Assembly: GCA_003244125.1 (NCBI GenBank)
Contig: QHBL01000173.1
Span: 1-15,591 of the forward strand
DNA: 15,591 bases
Direction: 5' to 3'
Source: Chthoniobacterales bacterium
GTDB lineage: Bacteria > Verrucomicrobiota > Verrucomicrobiae > Chthoniobacterales > UBA10450
How positions within the stretch are numbered: the first letter of the stretch is position 1; every line of letters begins with the position of its first letter. A model generated the notes under the pieces. That model had not been told where the DNA came from. It saw only the letters and a program-made list of their open reading frames with translations, and made no database searches. Below are positions 1-7,811 of this stretch, one piece after another. The translations under genes were made by a program, and so were the position numbers.

Positions 1-20
1 GTCAAGCGATCGCCCAAGGG

Positions 21-61
21 GTTTGGGATTAATCCGGCGAAGTTTTGGGATTAGCCCGGCG
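21..61. repeat. Two tandem 22-bp-spaced copies of a TTTGGGATTA...CCGGCG motif
   Basis: Positions 21-39 and 43-61 carry near-identical copies of TTTGGGATTA followed by a pyrimidine pair and CCGGCG. The first copy contains the perfect 10-bp palindrome GGATTAATCC (26-35); the second is imperfect (GGGATTAGCCC, 47-57). They lie upstream of the EamA exporter gene and could be tandem operator sites, but the - strand is also open from an ATG at 120 to the window edge (40 codons). The repeat could therefore be part of a divergent reading frame. No function can be assigned. Confidence 0.35.
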
Positions 62-178
62 CCTTGAGCGACAGCACGGACCCGAGTTGCCGATACAAGC
101 TGGGCCCGTGGTGGTGTCATGGCGCAATCGCGGTTGCGCTACCCGCCGCGCGATGCGCTGGTAACGCTCCCTTCCGAC

Positions 179-1123
179 ATGCGCTCGCCCACTCGCCTCA
201 ACCTCGTGCTCGCCTTCGCCGCGGTTTATCTCATCTGGGGCTCGACCTATCTCGGGATCCTCTTCGCCATCCGGTCAATTCCGCCGTTTCTCATGGCGGG
301 TTCGCGCTATTTCACGGCGGGCGTTATTCTCTACGCCTTGGCGCGGACGCAGGGCGCGAATCGTCCGGCGCCGATCACGTGGCGCAGCGCGGCTATCATC
401 GGCGCGTGTCTGATCCTCGGGGGCAATGGCGGCGTAACCATCTCTGAGAAATACATCGATAGCGGACTGGCCGCGGTCATGGTCGCGACGGTGCCGATCT
501 ACATCGTGCTGCTTTCATGGGCCAGCGGTCAGGCGCCGCGGCCGAGTGTGCCGGTGATGATCGGCCTCGCGGGTGGATTTCTCGGCGTCGGAATTCTCAT
601 GGCGCCTTCGCTGCACTTCACGGGTCATGAGATGCACCGGCCTGGTATTGGCATGATGATCCTGCTCTTCTCTTCCTTTATCTGGTCGGCCGGCTCGCTT
701 TATTCCCGGCGCGCGGTCAACGCCGAGTCGCCCTTCCTCGCTGCGGGGCAGCAGATGATCTGCGGCGGCGCGCTGTTGTTGCTGGCTGGCGCACTCACCC
801 GCGAGCGATTGCAATGGAGCGGCGTGACCGCGCTCTCGGTTGGCGCCTGGATTTACCTCGTGCTCATCGGCGCCATCATTGGCTTCAGCGCCTACATTTA
901 TCTGCTGCGGCATTGCGACCCGGCGAAAGTCGCCACCTACGCCTACGTCAATCCGATCGTGGCGGTGATTCTCGGCGCACTTTTCGCCGGTGAAACACTA
1001 AGCATGCGCGCCATCGTGGCCGCGGCATTGATCATCGGCTCGGTGGCGATTGTCATCACCGCGCAGCAATTCGGCGCAAAATCCGAGCCGGGGATTTCCG
1101 CCGCGATGGCTGAAGCGGAGTGA
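179..1123 (+). CDS. EamA/DMT-family inner-membrane transporter
   Basis: The product is a 314-residue drug/metabolite transporter, probably an exporter of small metabolites or amino acids; the substrate cannot be told. The sequence shows about ten hydrophobic helices in two EamA halves. The first opens with the typical AAVYLIWGSTYLGI and SRYFTAGVIL segments near residues 14-50. The second half starts around FSSFIWSAGSLYSRRAV and ends with the diagnostic YAYVNPIVAVILGALFAGE near residue 260, followed by a last helix. An in-frame ATG at 119 would add 20 residues (MAQSRLRYPP...), but the start at 179 puts the first helix at the usual distance from the N-terminus and follows a pyrimidine-rich stretch, so I prefer it. 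The stop at 1121-1123 lies 59 bases before the preferred start of the next gene, so the two may be co-transcribed. The family call is secure; the substrate is unknown. Confidence 0.93.
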   Translation: MRSPTRLNLVLAFAAVYLIWGSTYLGILFAIRSIPPFLMAGSRYFTAGVILYALARTQGANRPAPITWRSAAIIGACLILGGNGGVTISEKYIDSGLAAVMVATVPIYIVLLSWASGQAPRPSVPVMIGLAGGFLGVGILMAPSLHFTGHEMHRPGIGMMILLFSSFIWSAGSLYSRRAVNAESPFLAAGQQMICGGALLLLAGALTRERLQWSGVTALSVGAWIYLVLIGAIIGFSAYIYLLRHCDPAKVATYAYVNPIVAVILGALFAGETLSMRAIVAAALIIGSVAIVITAQQFGAKSEPGISAAMAEAE

Positions 1124-1182
1124 GGCGAGCTAACGGGCTATGCTGCAACTTGGCAATTGCATCGCCTCCTCTACTATCTTCG

Positions 1183-2367
1183 ATGATGCCCGCCGAGCAG
1201 CACACTGCCGAACGTCCGCGGAAGGAGACCATCGAGGTCGTCCAAAAAAACTGGCGCGCTGAAGTGGAGACTGCGCAGGTCTATCGCGACCTGGCCGAGC
1301 GCGAGCCGGACGAAAAGCGCAAAGCCATTCTCATCCGGATGGCCGAAGCGGAGGAACGCCATGCGCAACGATGGGAGCAAAAGCTGCGCGACATGGGGCA
1401 GCCGGTCCCGCGATTAACCGAAAACTTCTGGACGCGTTTCCAGCGCCGATTCACGCGCTCACTCGGCACCGATATTGCCATTCGGCGGATGGAAGCGGCG
1501 GAGGAAAAACACGAGCGCGAGTTTACCGCACAACGCGACCGCGCGCTCGCCGGCGAGGAGGACGTGCAGGAATTCCTGCGCACCAGCGCGCTCGAGGAGA
1601 AGGCGCACGCCCGCGCGCTCAATGCCATGGTGCCGCAGCTCGGCCCCAAGACGGTGCTCGACACGATTCTTAAGCGCGAGCGCTGGCATGGGCGCGGCGG
1701 CAGTTGGGTGGCAGACTCGATCTACGGTGTGAACGACGGACTCGGCGCGGTCTTCGGCATTGTCTCCGGCGTGGCTGGCGCAACGAATAATCAGCAGCAT
1801 TACGTCCTCATCTCCGGTCTGGCCGGCATGCTCGCGTCGGCGCTCTCGATGGGCGCGGGCGCGTACCTTGCCGTCAAGAGCGAGGGCGAAGTTTACGAGG
1901 CGGAGATCGCGCGCGAGAAGGCGGAAGTCGAAGAAAATCCCGAGGAAGAAATCGAGGAGATGGCGCTCTTTTATCAGCTCCAGGGATTCAGCCCTGAGGA
2001 ATCGCAGAAAATGGCGGAGCGGCTGGCTGAGGATCCGCAGCAGCTCGTGCAAGCCATGGCCCAGAGCGAGCTCGGCCTTTCCGAACATCGTTTTCCCAAT
2101 CCGTGGAAATCAGCCGCGTCGGCTGGGCTATCCACCGCGGTCGGTGCGTTCATCCCGATCATCCCATTCTTTTTCATGAGCGGCGTCGCGGCTGTTGTCG
2201 CTGCCTTTGTCGTCAGCATCGTCGCGCATTTTCTGGTCGGGGCGGTCAAATCGCTCATCACCATCCGTTCCTGGTGGGCATCGGGGTTTGAAATGACGCT
2301 CGTCGGCGTCATCGAAGCCGTCGTTACTTACGGCTTGGGTCTCGGCTTCGGTGCAACGATGATGTGA
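1183..2367 (+). CDS. mbfA: MbfA-like iron transporter: ferritin-like domain fused to VIT1/CCC1 domain
   Basis: This 394-residue protein combines an N-terminal cytosolic ferritin/rubrerythrin-like four-helix domain (about residues 15-165) with a C-terminal VIT1/CCC1 membrane domain (about 175-394). Likely diiron ligands are E29, E57xxH60, E107xxH110 and E139xxH142. The VIT part opens with WVADSIYGVNDGLGAVFGIV, has the acidic cytosolic insert (EAEIAREKAEVEENPEEEIEE) typical of metal binding, and ends with two to three helices. Members studied in rhizobia (MbfA) export iron from the cytoplasm and protect against iron and peroxide stress; the same role is inferred here. It is longer than the roughly 325 residues I recall for MbfA. 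A GTG at 1120 overlapping the upstream stop would add 21 residues (including CCN), but these look unlike the family, so I chose the ATG pair at 1183/1186. No Iron-box was recognised. The symbol is by analogy. Confidence 0.85.
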   Translation: MMPAEQHTAERPRKETIEVVQKNWRAEVETAQVYRDLAEREPDEKRKAILIRMAEAEERHAQRWEQKLRDMGQPVPRLTENFWTRFQRRFTRSLGTDIAIRRMEAAEEKHEREFTAQRDRALAGEEDVQEFLRTSALEEKAHARALNAMVPQLGPKTVLDTILKRERWHGRGGSWVADSIYGVNDGLGAVFGIVSGVAGATNNQQHYVLISGLAGMLASALSMGAGAYLAVKSEGEVYEAEIAREKAEVEENPEEEIEEMALFYQLQGFSPEESQKMAERLAEDPQQLVQAMAQSELGLSEHRFPNPWKSAASAGLSTAVGAFIPIIPFFFMSGVAAVVAAFVVSIVAHFLVGAVKSLITIRSWWASGFEMTLVGVIEAVVTYGLGLGFGATMM

Positions 2368-2384
2368 GGGACTCTTTTGTGCGA

Positions 2385-2437
2385 GTCAACCAGGCGAGAC
2401 GCCGGTTGCCGGGACAGGCGACGACGCTTGTCTTCCT
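2385..2437. repeat. Dispersed hairpin repeat, copy 1 (CAGGCG-type); possible bidirectional terminator
   Basis: The copy reads TCAACCAGGCGAGACGCCGG, then a second hairpin in which GACAGGCG (2413-2420) pairs with CGCTTGTC (2425-2432) across the loop ACGA at 7 of 8 positions. A sibling copy begins with the same TCAACCAGGCGAGA at 3055. The element fills the short gap between the stops of two convergent genes (2367 and 2436), touching the end of the - strand gene, so it may end transcription on both strands. There is no T-run, so termination is inference. Confidence 0.55.
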
Positions 2438-2960
2438 AGGGGCGGTGGTGGCGCAAGAGGCGCCGCCGCACACCGATGGCATATACCAAATAATAGCCAA
2501 CGACTCCCGCCGCGATGGCGAGCGACCAGACCGTCCCTGACGCGGTGAGGAACGAATGCGTCCCGGCGGCATGCACTCCCCGCCACCAGCCGTAAGCCAG
2601 TCGTCCCGCGAGAGCGAAGACGACGAGCAATGCCAGCCAGCGATTTGGAGTGTAGTAGAACGCCTCGTTACTCACTTCCCAGTGCGTCAACGCCAGCGCG
2701 ATTAATCCGAGCAGAGCACCGCCGGCCATTCCGACCCCGGCATATTCAAAGGCATGCCGAACCCAGAACGACATGCAGGAAGCGGTGAGGAGAAAAAGTC
2801 CCGCGCCGAATGCAGTAGACCAAAGGTTTACCGTAGCCACCCAGCGTCGACCCTGCCGCCGGGCTGTCCCCGCTCGATACCGCAGCGCCAGCGAAAGTAT
2901 AATCCCAGTGGCAAGCGCCAGTAGAACGCAGAAAAACAGGGCGAGGATCAGCAGCGGCAC
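2436..2960 (-). CDS. Small multi-pass membrane protein, possibly CcdC/DUF1453-like
   Basis: The 174-residue product starts at a GTG (2960-2958) and has about five hydrophobic helices: residues 1-26, roughly 45-68, 72-93, 107-124 and 142-165. It ends in a basic tail (VRRRLLRHHRP) that should lie in the cytoplasm. The stretch NRWLALLVVFALAGRLAYGW followed later by GVVGYYLVYAIGVRRR resembles CcdC/DUF1453 membrane proteins, but this is recalled from pattern only and is uncertain. The gene stands alone, convergent with the iron transporter gene, and is flanked on both sides by copies of the same hairpin repeat. No function can be assigned. Codon use and GC are like the neighbours, and the frame is intact, which supports a real gene. 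Confidence 0.72.
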   Translation of the reverse strand: MPLLILALFFCVLLALATGIILSLALRYRAGTARRQGRRWVATVNLWSTAFGAGLFLLTASCMSFWVRHAFEYAGVGMAGGALLGLIALALTHWEVSNEAFYYTPNRWLALLVVFALAGRLAYGWWRGVHAAGTHSFLTASGTVWSLAIAAGVVGYYLVYAIGVRRRLLRHHRP

Positions 2961-3054
2961 ATGGCCACTTTAGCATACGGAAGATCGCCGTCTCGGCTGT
3001 GCGGCGGGAGGCGTCTTGCTTGCCCCACGGAGCACGTGCTGACTCCCTCTCCCA

Positions 3055-3110
3055 TTCAACCAGGCGAGAGCCCCAGCTGCGGCACAGGCGAGGACGGCTG
3101 TGCTGCGGCT
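3055..3110. repeat. Dispersed hairpin repeat, copy 2 (CAGGCG-type)
   Basis: This copy shares the opening TCAACCAGGCGAGA with the one at 2385. It contains a hairpin in which CACAGGCG (3083-3090) pairs with CGGCTGTG (3095-3102) across the loop AGGA at 7 of 8 positions. The two copies differ mainly by paired changes in the stem (GACAGGCG/CGCTTGTC against CACAGGCG/CGGCTGTG), so the hairpin is kept while the bases vary. That is the behaviour of REP-like palindromic elements. Confidence 0.5.
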
Positions 3111-3222
3111 GCGGCGCGCTGGCCCGCAGCGTGAGCGGAAAATTGTGCGTTGCGGTTCAGCTTCGCCCGCCTCCGCCAGGACGAGCTGATGATGGATGGA
3201 TGACGATAAACGACCCCAGGGT

Positions 3223-3251
3223 GGAACATAGCGCATTATAAAAGCTATAAT
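3223..3251 (+). promoter_or_regulatory. Weak sigma-70-like promoter candidate
   Basis: A consensus -10 box TATAAT sits at 3246-3251 with a poor -35 candidate GGAACA (3 of 6) 17 bases upstream. The mirror image ATTATA at 3235-3240 gives a TATAAT on the - strand too. It lies about 300 bases before the LolA-like gene, so it would give a long leader. The call rests only on box similarity. Confidence 0.25.
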
Positions 3252-3548
3252 TGTGCCTGTGTTGTCGTTCTCTGGGCGATGCCCAACTCGTTGCGGGCAC
3301 GTTGCTCACACGACGGCCATAAAGGTCACGACGGAAAAAACCACCTTTGTGGACATGGTCTGAGGATTCCCGAGACTCTTCCCGATTTCGCGCCGCGGAA
3401 ATCCCATCTGCGGGACGCGCCTCGCGGCGAGTTTAACTCACTGCTATGCATAAAGGCCAAATTGGCGCGTGTTTACGACTAAAGCTTGTCTTTGGCACAG
3501 CCGTTGCGTATGGCTCGGGCGAACACGTTCGTTCACCTCGCTTCTTTT

Positions 3549-4298
3549 ATGTACAGACGCATCGCTTCATTCTCCATCGCGGCCGCGCTCGTCGCTTCCG
3601 CTGTTGTCGCCCAGGAAAGACCGCAGTTCACCGTGGACGAGATCATCGCCAAAAATATCCAGGCAAAGGGCGGCGCCGACGCTTTGCACGCGCTGCAATC
3701 GCTCCGGCTCACCGGCAAGCTGCTCGTCAACGACGGGCAGATCGAGCTCGGGTTTGTCCAAATGGTCAAACGCCCGGGCAGCATTCGCACCGAAGCCAGC
3801 CTGCAAGGCATGACCGCAATCACCGCGTATGACGGCAAGGAAGGATGGAAGATCTCCCCCTTCCAAGGCCGTAAAGATCCGGAGAAAATGTCGGCGGACG
3901 ACTTGAAGGAGTTAACCGAGGACGCCGAGATCGAGGGTCCGCTGGTGGATTGGAAGGAGAAAGGCAGCACGGTGGAATACCTCGGCACTGAAGACGTGGA
4001 CGGCACGCCCGCGCACAAGCTCAAGGTCGCGCGCAAAAATGGCGACGTCACTTACGTCTATCTCGATCCGGATCAGTTCCTCGAGATTCGCATGCTGACG
4101 CAGCGCATCGAGCATGGCGCGCAGATGGAGACGGAAACAGACGTGGGCGATTACGAAAAAATCGCCGGCGTTTTCATTCCATTCTCGAGCGAGAGCGGGC
4201 GCAAAGGTTCCTCCGACAAAGAAAAGATCGTAATCGAGAAAGCTGAACCGAATGTTCCGCTCGAGGACTCCATCTTCCGTTTCCCTGTCACTAAATAG
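3549..4298 (+). CDS. Exported LolA/outer-membrane lipoprotein-sorting-like protein
   Basis: The 249-residue product begins with a clear Sec signal peptide (MYRRIASFSIAAALVASAVVA, probable cleavage before QERP). The mature part reads as a LolA-like lipoprotein-carrier fold. It opens with TVDEIIAKNIQAKGGADALHAL, which is the usual start of the exported 'outer membrane lipoprotein-sorting protein' group, followed by alternating beta segments (SLRLTGKLLV, GWKISPFQG, YVYLDPDQFLEIRM). Such proteins are periplasmic and bind acyl or other hydrophobic ligands; a true role in lipoprotein sorting is not shown. The ATG at 3549 was chosen because it starts the signal peptide directly, after the tract CTTCTTTT. 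The stop is only 8 bases before the next gene, so the two are almost certainly one operon and act in the same compartment. Confidence 0.85.
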   Translation: MYRRIASFSIAAALVASAVVAQERPQFTVDEIIAKNIQAKGGADALHALQSLRLTGKLLVNDGQIELGFVQMVKRPGSIRTEASLQGMTAITAYDGKEGWKISPFQGRKDPEKMSADDLKELTEDAEIEGPLVDWKEKGSTVEYLGTEDVDGTPAHKLKVARKNGDVTYVYLDPDQFLEIRMLTQRIEHGAQMETETDVGDYEKIAGVFIPFSSESGRKGSSDKEKIVIEKAEPNVPLEDSIFRFPVTK

Positions 4299-4306
4299 CT
4301 ACTCTT

Positions 4307-7300
4307 ATGCGTTCTTTACTCGCTACTATTCTATTCCTCGTTAGCTCAGTCGCGCTCGCCCAGGACCCGGCTTTCAACTCCGCGACCATCTCCGGCCTGG
4401 GCACGCGCAACATCGGCTCCGCCACCATGAGCGGACGCATCTCCGCGCTCGCCGGCAACAGGGAACCTTCCGGCAAGATCACGCTCTATGTCGGTGCCGC
4501 CAGCGGCGGCGTTTGGAAATCGGAGGACAGCGGCACGCGTTACCGGCCGGTCTTCGACGAGCAGCCGGTGCAATCAATCGGCGCCATCAGCATCGATCCA
4601 AAGAATCCGAAGAACGTCTGGGTAGGGACTGGCGAATCGTGGACACGCAACAGCGTCTCCATCGGCGACGGCATTTACAAGTCAACCGACGGCGGTGAGA
4701 CGTGGACCAAAGCCGGATTGCCGAACTCGGAACGCATCGCTGCGATTGCAGTCAGTCCGAAGAACAGCGACACCGTTTTCGCCGCCGTGCCCGGCGCACT
4801 CTGGAGCGACTCGACCGATCGCGGACTCTATCGCACAAATGACGGCGGCAAGATCTGGGAACTTAGTCTCAAAGGCAGCAATCCATCCACCGGCTGCTCG
4901 ACGGTCGTCATCGATCCTAACGACGCGAATGTGATGTTCGCGGGGCTCTGGGATTTTCGTCGCAGAGGCTGGACCTTCCGCTCCGGCGGCGATGGCCCGA
5001 ACGCGCCTTCCGGCAGCGGATTGTTCCGCTCGACCGACGGCGGCGCGACTTGGAACGAGATCACTCCCGAAAATAGCAAAGGCTTTCCGAAAAAACCTTA
5101 CGGGCGCATCGCCGTCGCCGTCGCGCCGTCCAACTCAAAGCGTGTCTACGCCTTTGTCGAATCGATTGACAGCGCACTCTTCGTCTCCGATGACGGCGGC
5201 GCCACTTGGGACAAGCGCGATAAAAGCCAGTGGATGGTCTGGCGGCCATTCTACTTCGCCAACCTGATCGTTGATCCGAAAAACCCCGATCGCGTTTTCA
5301 AAACCGACGGCGCCATGATTGTGAGCGATGACGGCGGCAAGAGCTTTGCCACTGTCGGCGGTTTCGGGGGAATGCACGGCGATGTCCATTGCGTTTGGAT
5401 TGATCCTACTAACCCACAAACTGTCTTCGCCGGCGACGATGGTGGGATGTGGTATTCCTACAACAGCGGCAGCAAATGGTGGAAAGGCGGGAACCTTCCC
5501 GTTTCGCAGTTCTACCACGTCAGTCTCGATGACAAGGATCCGTATCGCGTCTATGGCGGCTTGCAGGATAACAGCTGCTGGGTGGGCGAGTCGCAGTATC
5601 CCGGCGGTATTACCAATTCGCAGTGGGAGAACCTGTATAACGGCGATGGCTTCTTCACCTTCCCCGATCCCGCCGATCCCGATTATCTTTACGCGGAGTA
5701 CCAGGGTGGCTTCGTCGGCCGCGTCAACAGGAACACACACGAGTCGCGCGAGATTCAGCCCAAACCAAACTACAAGGAGAAGCTGCGCTGGAACTGGAAC
5801 ACGCCCATGGCGCTTTCACCGAACGAGAAAGGAACCATCTACATCGGCGCGCAGTTTCTCTTTCGCTCCCGCGATCACGGTCAGGATTGGGAGCGTATCT
5901 CACCTGACCTAACGACGAATGACCCGGAGAAACAAAAGCAGGAACAATCCGGAGGCATCACGGTCGATAACTCAGCGGCGGAGATGCACACCACCATCTA
6001 CTCGATTAGTGAGTCGCCCAAGGATACGAAAGTGATCTGGTGCGGCACTGATGACGGGAACCTCCAGGTGACTCGTGATGGCGCGAAAACGTGGAACAAT
6101 GTCGTGGCCAATGTGCCAGGCCTGCCTCCGAACTCGTGGGTCAGCTGGGTCCAGGCAAGTAACTTCGATCCTGGCACCGCTTACGCCGCCTTCGATCGCC
6201 ATACCTTCGGCGACATGCAGCCGTATGTGTTTCAAACTACTGACTTCGGCAAAACATGGACGCCGCTTGCCACCGCGCAGGACGCGAAAGGCATCCGCGG
6301 CTATGCTCATGTCATCAAGGAAGACCTTGTCAAACCTGACCTGCTCTTCCTCGGCACAGAGTTCGGCCTTTACGTTTCGATAGATAAAGGCAAATCATGG
6401 GCGCAGTTCAAAGGCAATCATTTCCCTGCTGTCGCTGTGCGCGACCTTGCCGTCCATCCACGCGATAACGATCTCGTCCTCGCCACCCACGGCCGCGGTA
6501 TCTGGATTATCGATGACATCACCCCGTGGCGCGCGCTCACGCCGGAGCTTCTCCCACAGGAAGCTACCTTTGTCTCGGCTCGTCCGGTGCAGCAGCGCAT
6601 TGAAGGGAACGGTGGCTGGGCCAACGGCGATGCCGTATTTGTCGGCGAGAACCCGCCTGATGCGGCGGTCATTACTTACTACCAGCGCAGCCGTCATCTA
6701 TTCGGCAAGCTAAAGCTCGAAGTGCTGGATAGCTCGGGCAAAGTAGTCGATGACTTGCCCGCTAGTAAAAGGCCGGGGTTAAACCGTGTCACCTGGAGTA
6801 TGCGGATGAAACCGCCGCGGGTTCCGCGCGCGGCGCAAGTGGCGTTTAACGGCATTCGTGGGCCCCGTGTCCTACCCGGAGTTTACACGGTGCGCCTAAC
6901 GAAGAATGGCAAAGCTACCGAGACCAAGCTTACTGTCGGGCTGGATCGGCGCGCGAAGTTTACCGATGCCGATCGCAAAGCACAGTTCGAAGCTGCCATG
7001 AAAGTGCACGCGCTTTTTGGAGAAGAGAGCGCGCTTATGGATCGGATTGTTTACTTGCGGGCCGGGCTGGCAAAAGCGGGCGGCGCCATACCCGAAGACG
7101 ATCCTTTGCGCAAAACGATTGCTGATTTTGACGGCAAAGTAGATGCCGTGCGCAAGAAGATCGTGGCCACGACCGAGGGCGGCGCTATTACCGGTGAAGA
7201 ACGGCTGCGTGAGCATACCGACCAGCTTTATGGCGCGCTTCTGAGTTTCGAAGGCCGGCCTGGCCCGTACCAACTCGCTTACATCGATGCGCTGAAACGC

Positions 7301-7501
7301 GAGCTAAGTGACGTCTCGAATGAGTTCAGCGATATTCTAACGAAAGACCTGGGTGGCTTGAACGAATCCTTGAAAGCCAAAGGCCAGCCCGAGATCACTT
7401 CTCCCCCGGAAAAGGTGGCGCAGCAATTGAGTCCGCCCGCTCTTGCCCGCGTCATGAACGACTCGGCAGGCGAATTTAGCGCCAGCGCGCCGGCGGATTA
7501 G
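4307..7501 (+). CDS. Exported BNR/Asp-box (VPS10/sortilin-like) beta-propeller protein
   Basis: The 1064-residue product has a signal peptide (MRSLLATILFLVSSVALA, cleavage before QDP). It opens with LGTRNIGSATMSGRISALAG, the characteristic start of the large 'WD40/YVTN/BNR-like repeat' or glycosyl-hydrolase-annotated exported proteins of Acidobacteria, Gemmatimonadetes and Verrucomicrobia. About eleven Asp-box motifs (S/T-x-D-x-G-x-x-W type: STDGGETW, TNDGGKIW, STDGGATW, SDDGGATW, TTDFGKTW, SIDKGKSW and others) run from residue 65 to about 700 and should build one or two propellers. A small beta domain with LPGVYTVRLTKNGKATETKL follows near 850-875, then a mostly helical C-terminus of about 180 residues. 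Length is usual for the group. Despite common naming, no hydrolase catalytic residues can be identified, so binding is as likely as catalysis. It is the second gene of a two-gene unit with the LolA-like protein. Confidence 0.88.
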   Translation: MRSLLATILFLVSSVALAQDPAFNSATISGLGTRNIGSATMSGRISALAGNREPSGKITLYVGAASGGVWKSEDSGTRYRPVFDEQPVQSIGAISIDPKNPKNVWVGTGESWTRNSVSIGDGIYKSTDGGETWTKAGLPNSERIAAIAVSPKNSDTVFAAVPGALWSDSTDRGLYRTNDGGKIWELSLKGSNPSTGCSTVVIDPNDANVMFAGLWDFRRRGWTFRSGGDGPNAPSGSGLFRSTDGGATWNEITPENSKGFPKKPYGRIAVAVAPSNSKRVYAFVESIDSALFVSDDGGATWDKRDKSQWMVWRPFYFANLIVDPKNPDRVFKTDGAMIVSDDGGKSFATVGGFGGMHGDVHCVWIDPTNPQTVFAGDDGGMWYSYNSGSKWWKGGNLPVSQFYHVSLDDKDPYRVYGGLQDNSCWVGESQYPGGITNSQWENLYNGDGFFTFPDPADPDYLYAEYQGGFVGRVNRNTHESREIQPKPNYKEKLRWNWNTPMALSPNEKGTIYIGAQFLFRSRDHGQDWERISPDLTTNDPEKQKQEQSGGITVDNSAAEMHTTIYSISESPKDTKVIWCGTDDGNLQVTRDGAKTWNNVVANVPGLPPNSWVSWVQASNFDPGTAYAAFDRHTFGDMQPYVFQTTDFGKTWTPLATAQDAKGIRGYAHVIKEDLVKPDLLFLGTEFGLYVSIDKGKSWAQFKGNHFPAVAVRDLAVHPRDNDLVLATHGRGIWIIDDITPWRALTPELLPQEATFVSARPVQQRIEGNGGWANGDAVFVGENPPDAAVITYYQRSRHLFGKLKLEVLDSSGKVVDDLPASKRPGLNRVTWSMRMKPPRVPRAAQVAFNGIRGPRVLPGVYTVRLTKNGKATETKLTVGLDRRAKFTDADRKAQFEAAMKVHALFGEESALMDRIVYLRAGLAKAGGAIPEDDPLRKTIADFDGKVDAVRKKIVATTEGGAITGEERLREHTDQLYGALLSFEGRPGPYQLAYIDALKRELSDVSNEFSDILTKDLGGLNESLKAKGQPEITSPPEKVAQQLSPPALARVMNDSAGEFSASAPAD

Positions 7502-7559
7502 CCGGCTGAGATGCGCAACTTAGCTACCCCGCGTCGCACTCACATTCCTAGCTCCGGTG

Positions 7560-7632
7560 TGGAGGTAAGGGGATTCGAACCCCTGGCCTTCTCATTGCGA
7601 ACGAGACGCTCTACCAACTGAGCTATACCCCC
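7560..7632 (-). tRNA. tRNA-Ala (anticodon CGC)
   Basis: The - strand folds into a complete cloverleaf. The acceptor GGGGGTA pairs with TACCTCC including the G3-U70 pair that is the alanine identity element. The D stem is GCTC/GAGC around AGTTGGTA, the anticodon stem TCTCG/TGAGA has the loop TTCGCAA giving CGC, and the T arm is AGGGG-TTCGAAT-CCCCT. The discriminator is A, and CCA is not encoded. The body is 73 nt. It decodes GCG. Confidence 0.95.
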
Positions 7633-7651
7633 GAACTCGTGACTCTTCAGA

Positions 7652-7680
7652 ATTTTAACGCGTGTTGTGCCATCCGTCTA
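7652..7680 (-). promoter_or_regulatory. Promoter of tRNA-Ala
   Basis: On the - strand a -35 box TAGACG (7680-7675, 4 of 6) and a -10 box TAAAAT (7657-7652, 5 of 6) are separated by exactly 17 bases. The -10 box ends 19 bases before the tRNA 5' end at 7632, so initiation would fall shortly upstream of the mature tRNA. Confidence 0.6.
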
Positions 7681-7811
7681 ATCGTGGTAAGTGCACCCGT
7701 TTTGCCCCCCTGACGATTTGCCGAAAGTCCATGGTGTCCGCGCTGTAATGTGCAGCGGTCCCGAACAGCTGAACCTCAGTTGAGATCGAACGCAGCGGAG
7801 CCTTCTTCTCT

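Larger units (their letters stand above)
2961..3548. other. Gene-poor stretch of 588 bases with repeat and possible promoter
   Basis: I see no convincing gene here. Open frames at 2999-3241 and 3279-3482 (+) have no recognisable domain and no membrane or signal segment. The second is rich in His and Gly from a GGTCACGACGG-like stretch and looks non-coding. The left part holds the second copy of the CAGGCG hairpin repeat, the centre an inverted pair of TATAAT boxes (3235-3251), and the right part is the long leader of the LolA-like gene. The upstream extension of that gene to a TTG at 3486 is rejected because it would bury the signal peptide. Confidence 0.6.

Noticed and set aside
119..178. 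Upstream ATG extension of the EamA gene
   Set aside because: It adds 20 polar residues not expected in the family; the ATG at 179 gives the usual N-terminus.
1120..1182. GTG start of the MbfA-like gene overlapping the upstream stop
   Set aside because: The 21 added residues (RRANGLCCNLAIASPPLLSS) do not fit the ferritin-like domain; the ATG pair at 1183/1186 is better placed.
3279..3482. 67-codon + strand ORF with His/Gly-rich start (SHDGHKGHDGK)
   Set aside because: No domain, no signal or membrane segment, and composition dictated by a GGTCACGACGG-like stretch. It ends in the leader of the next gene. Treated as non-coding.
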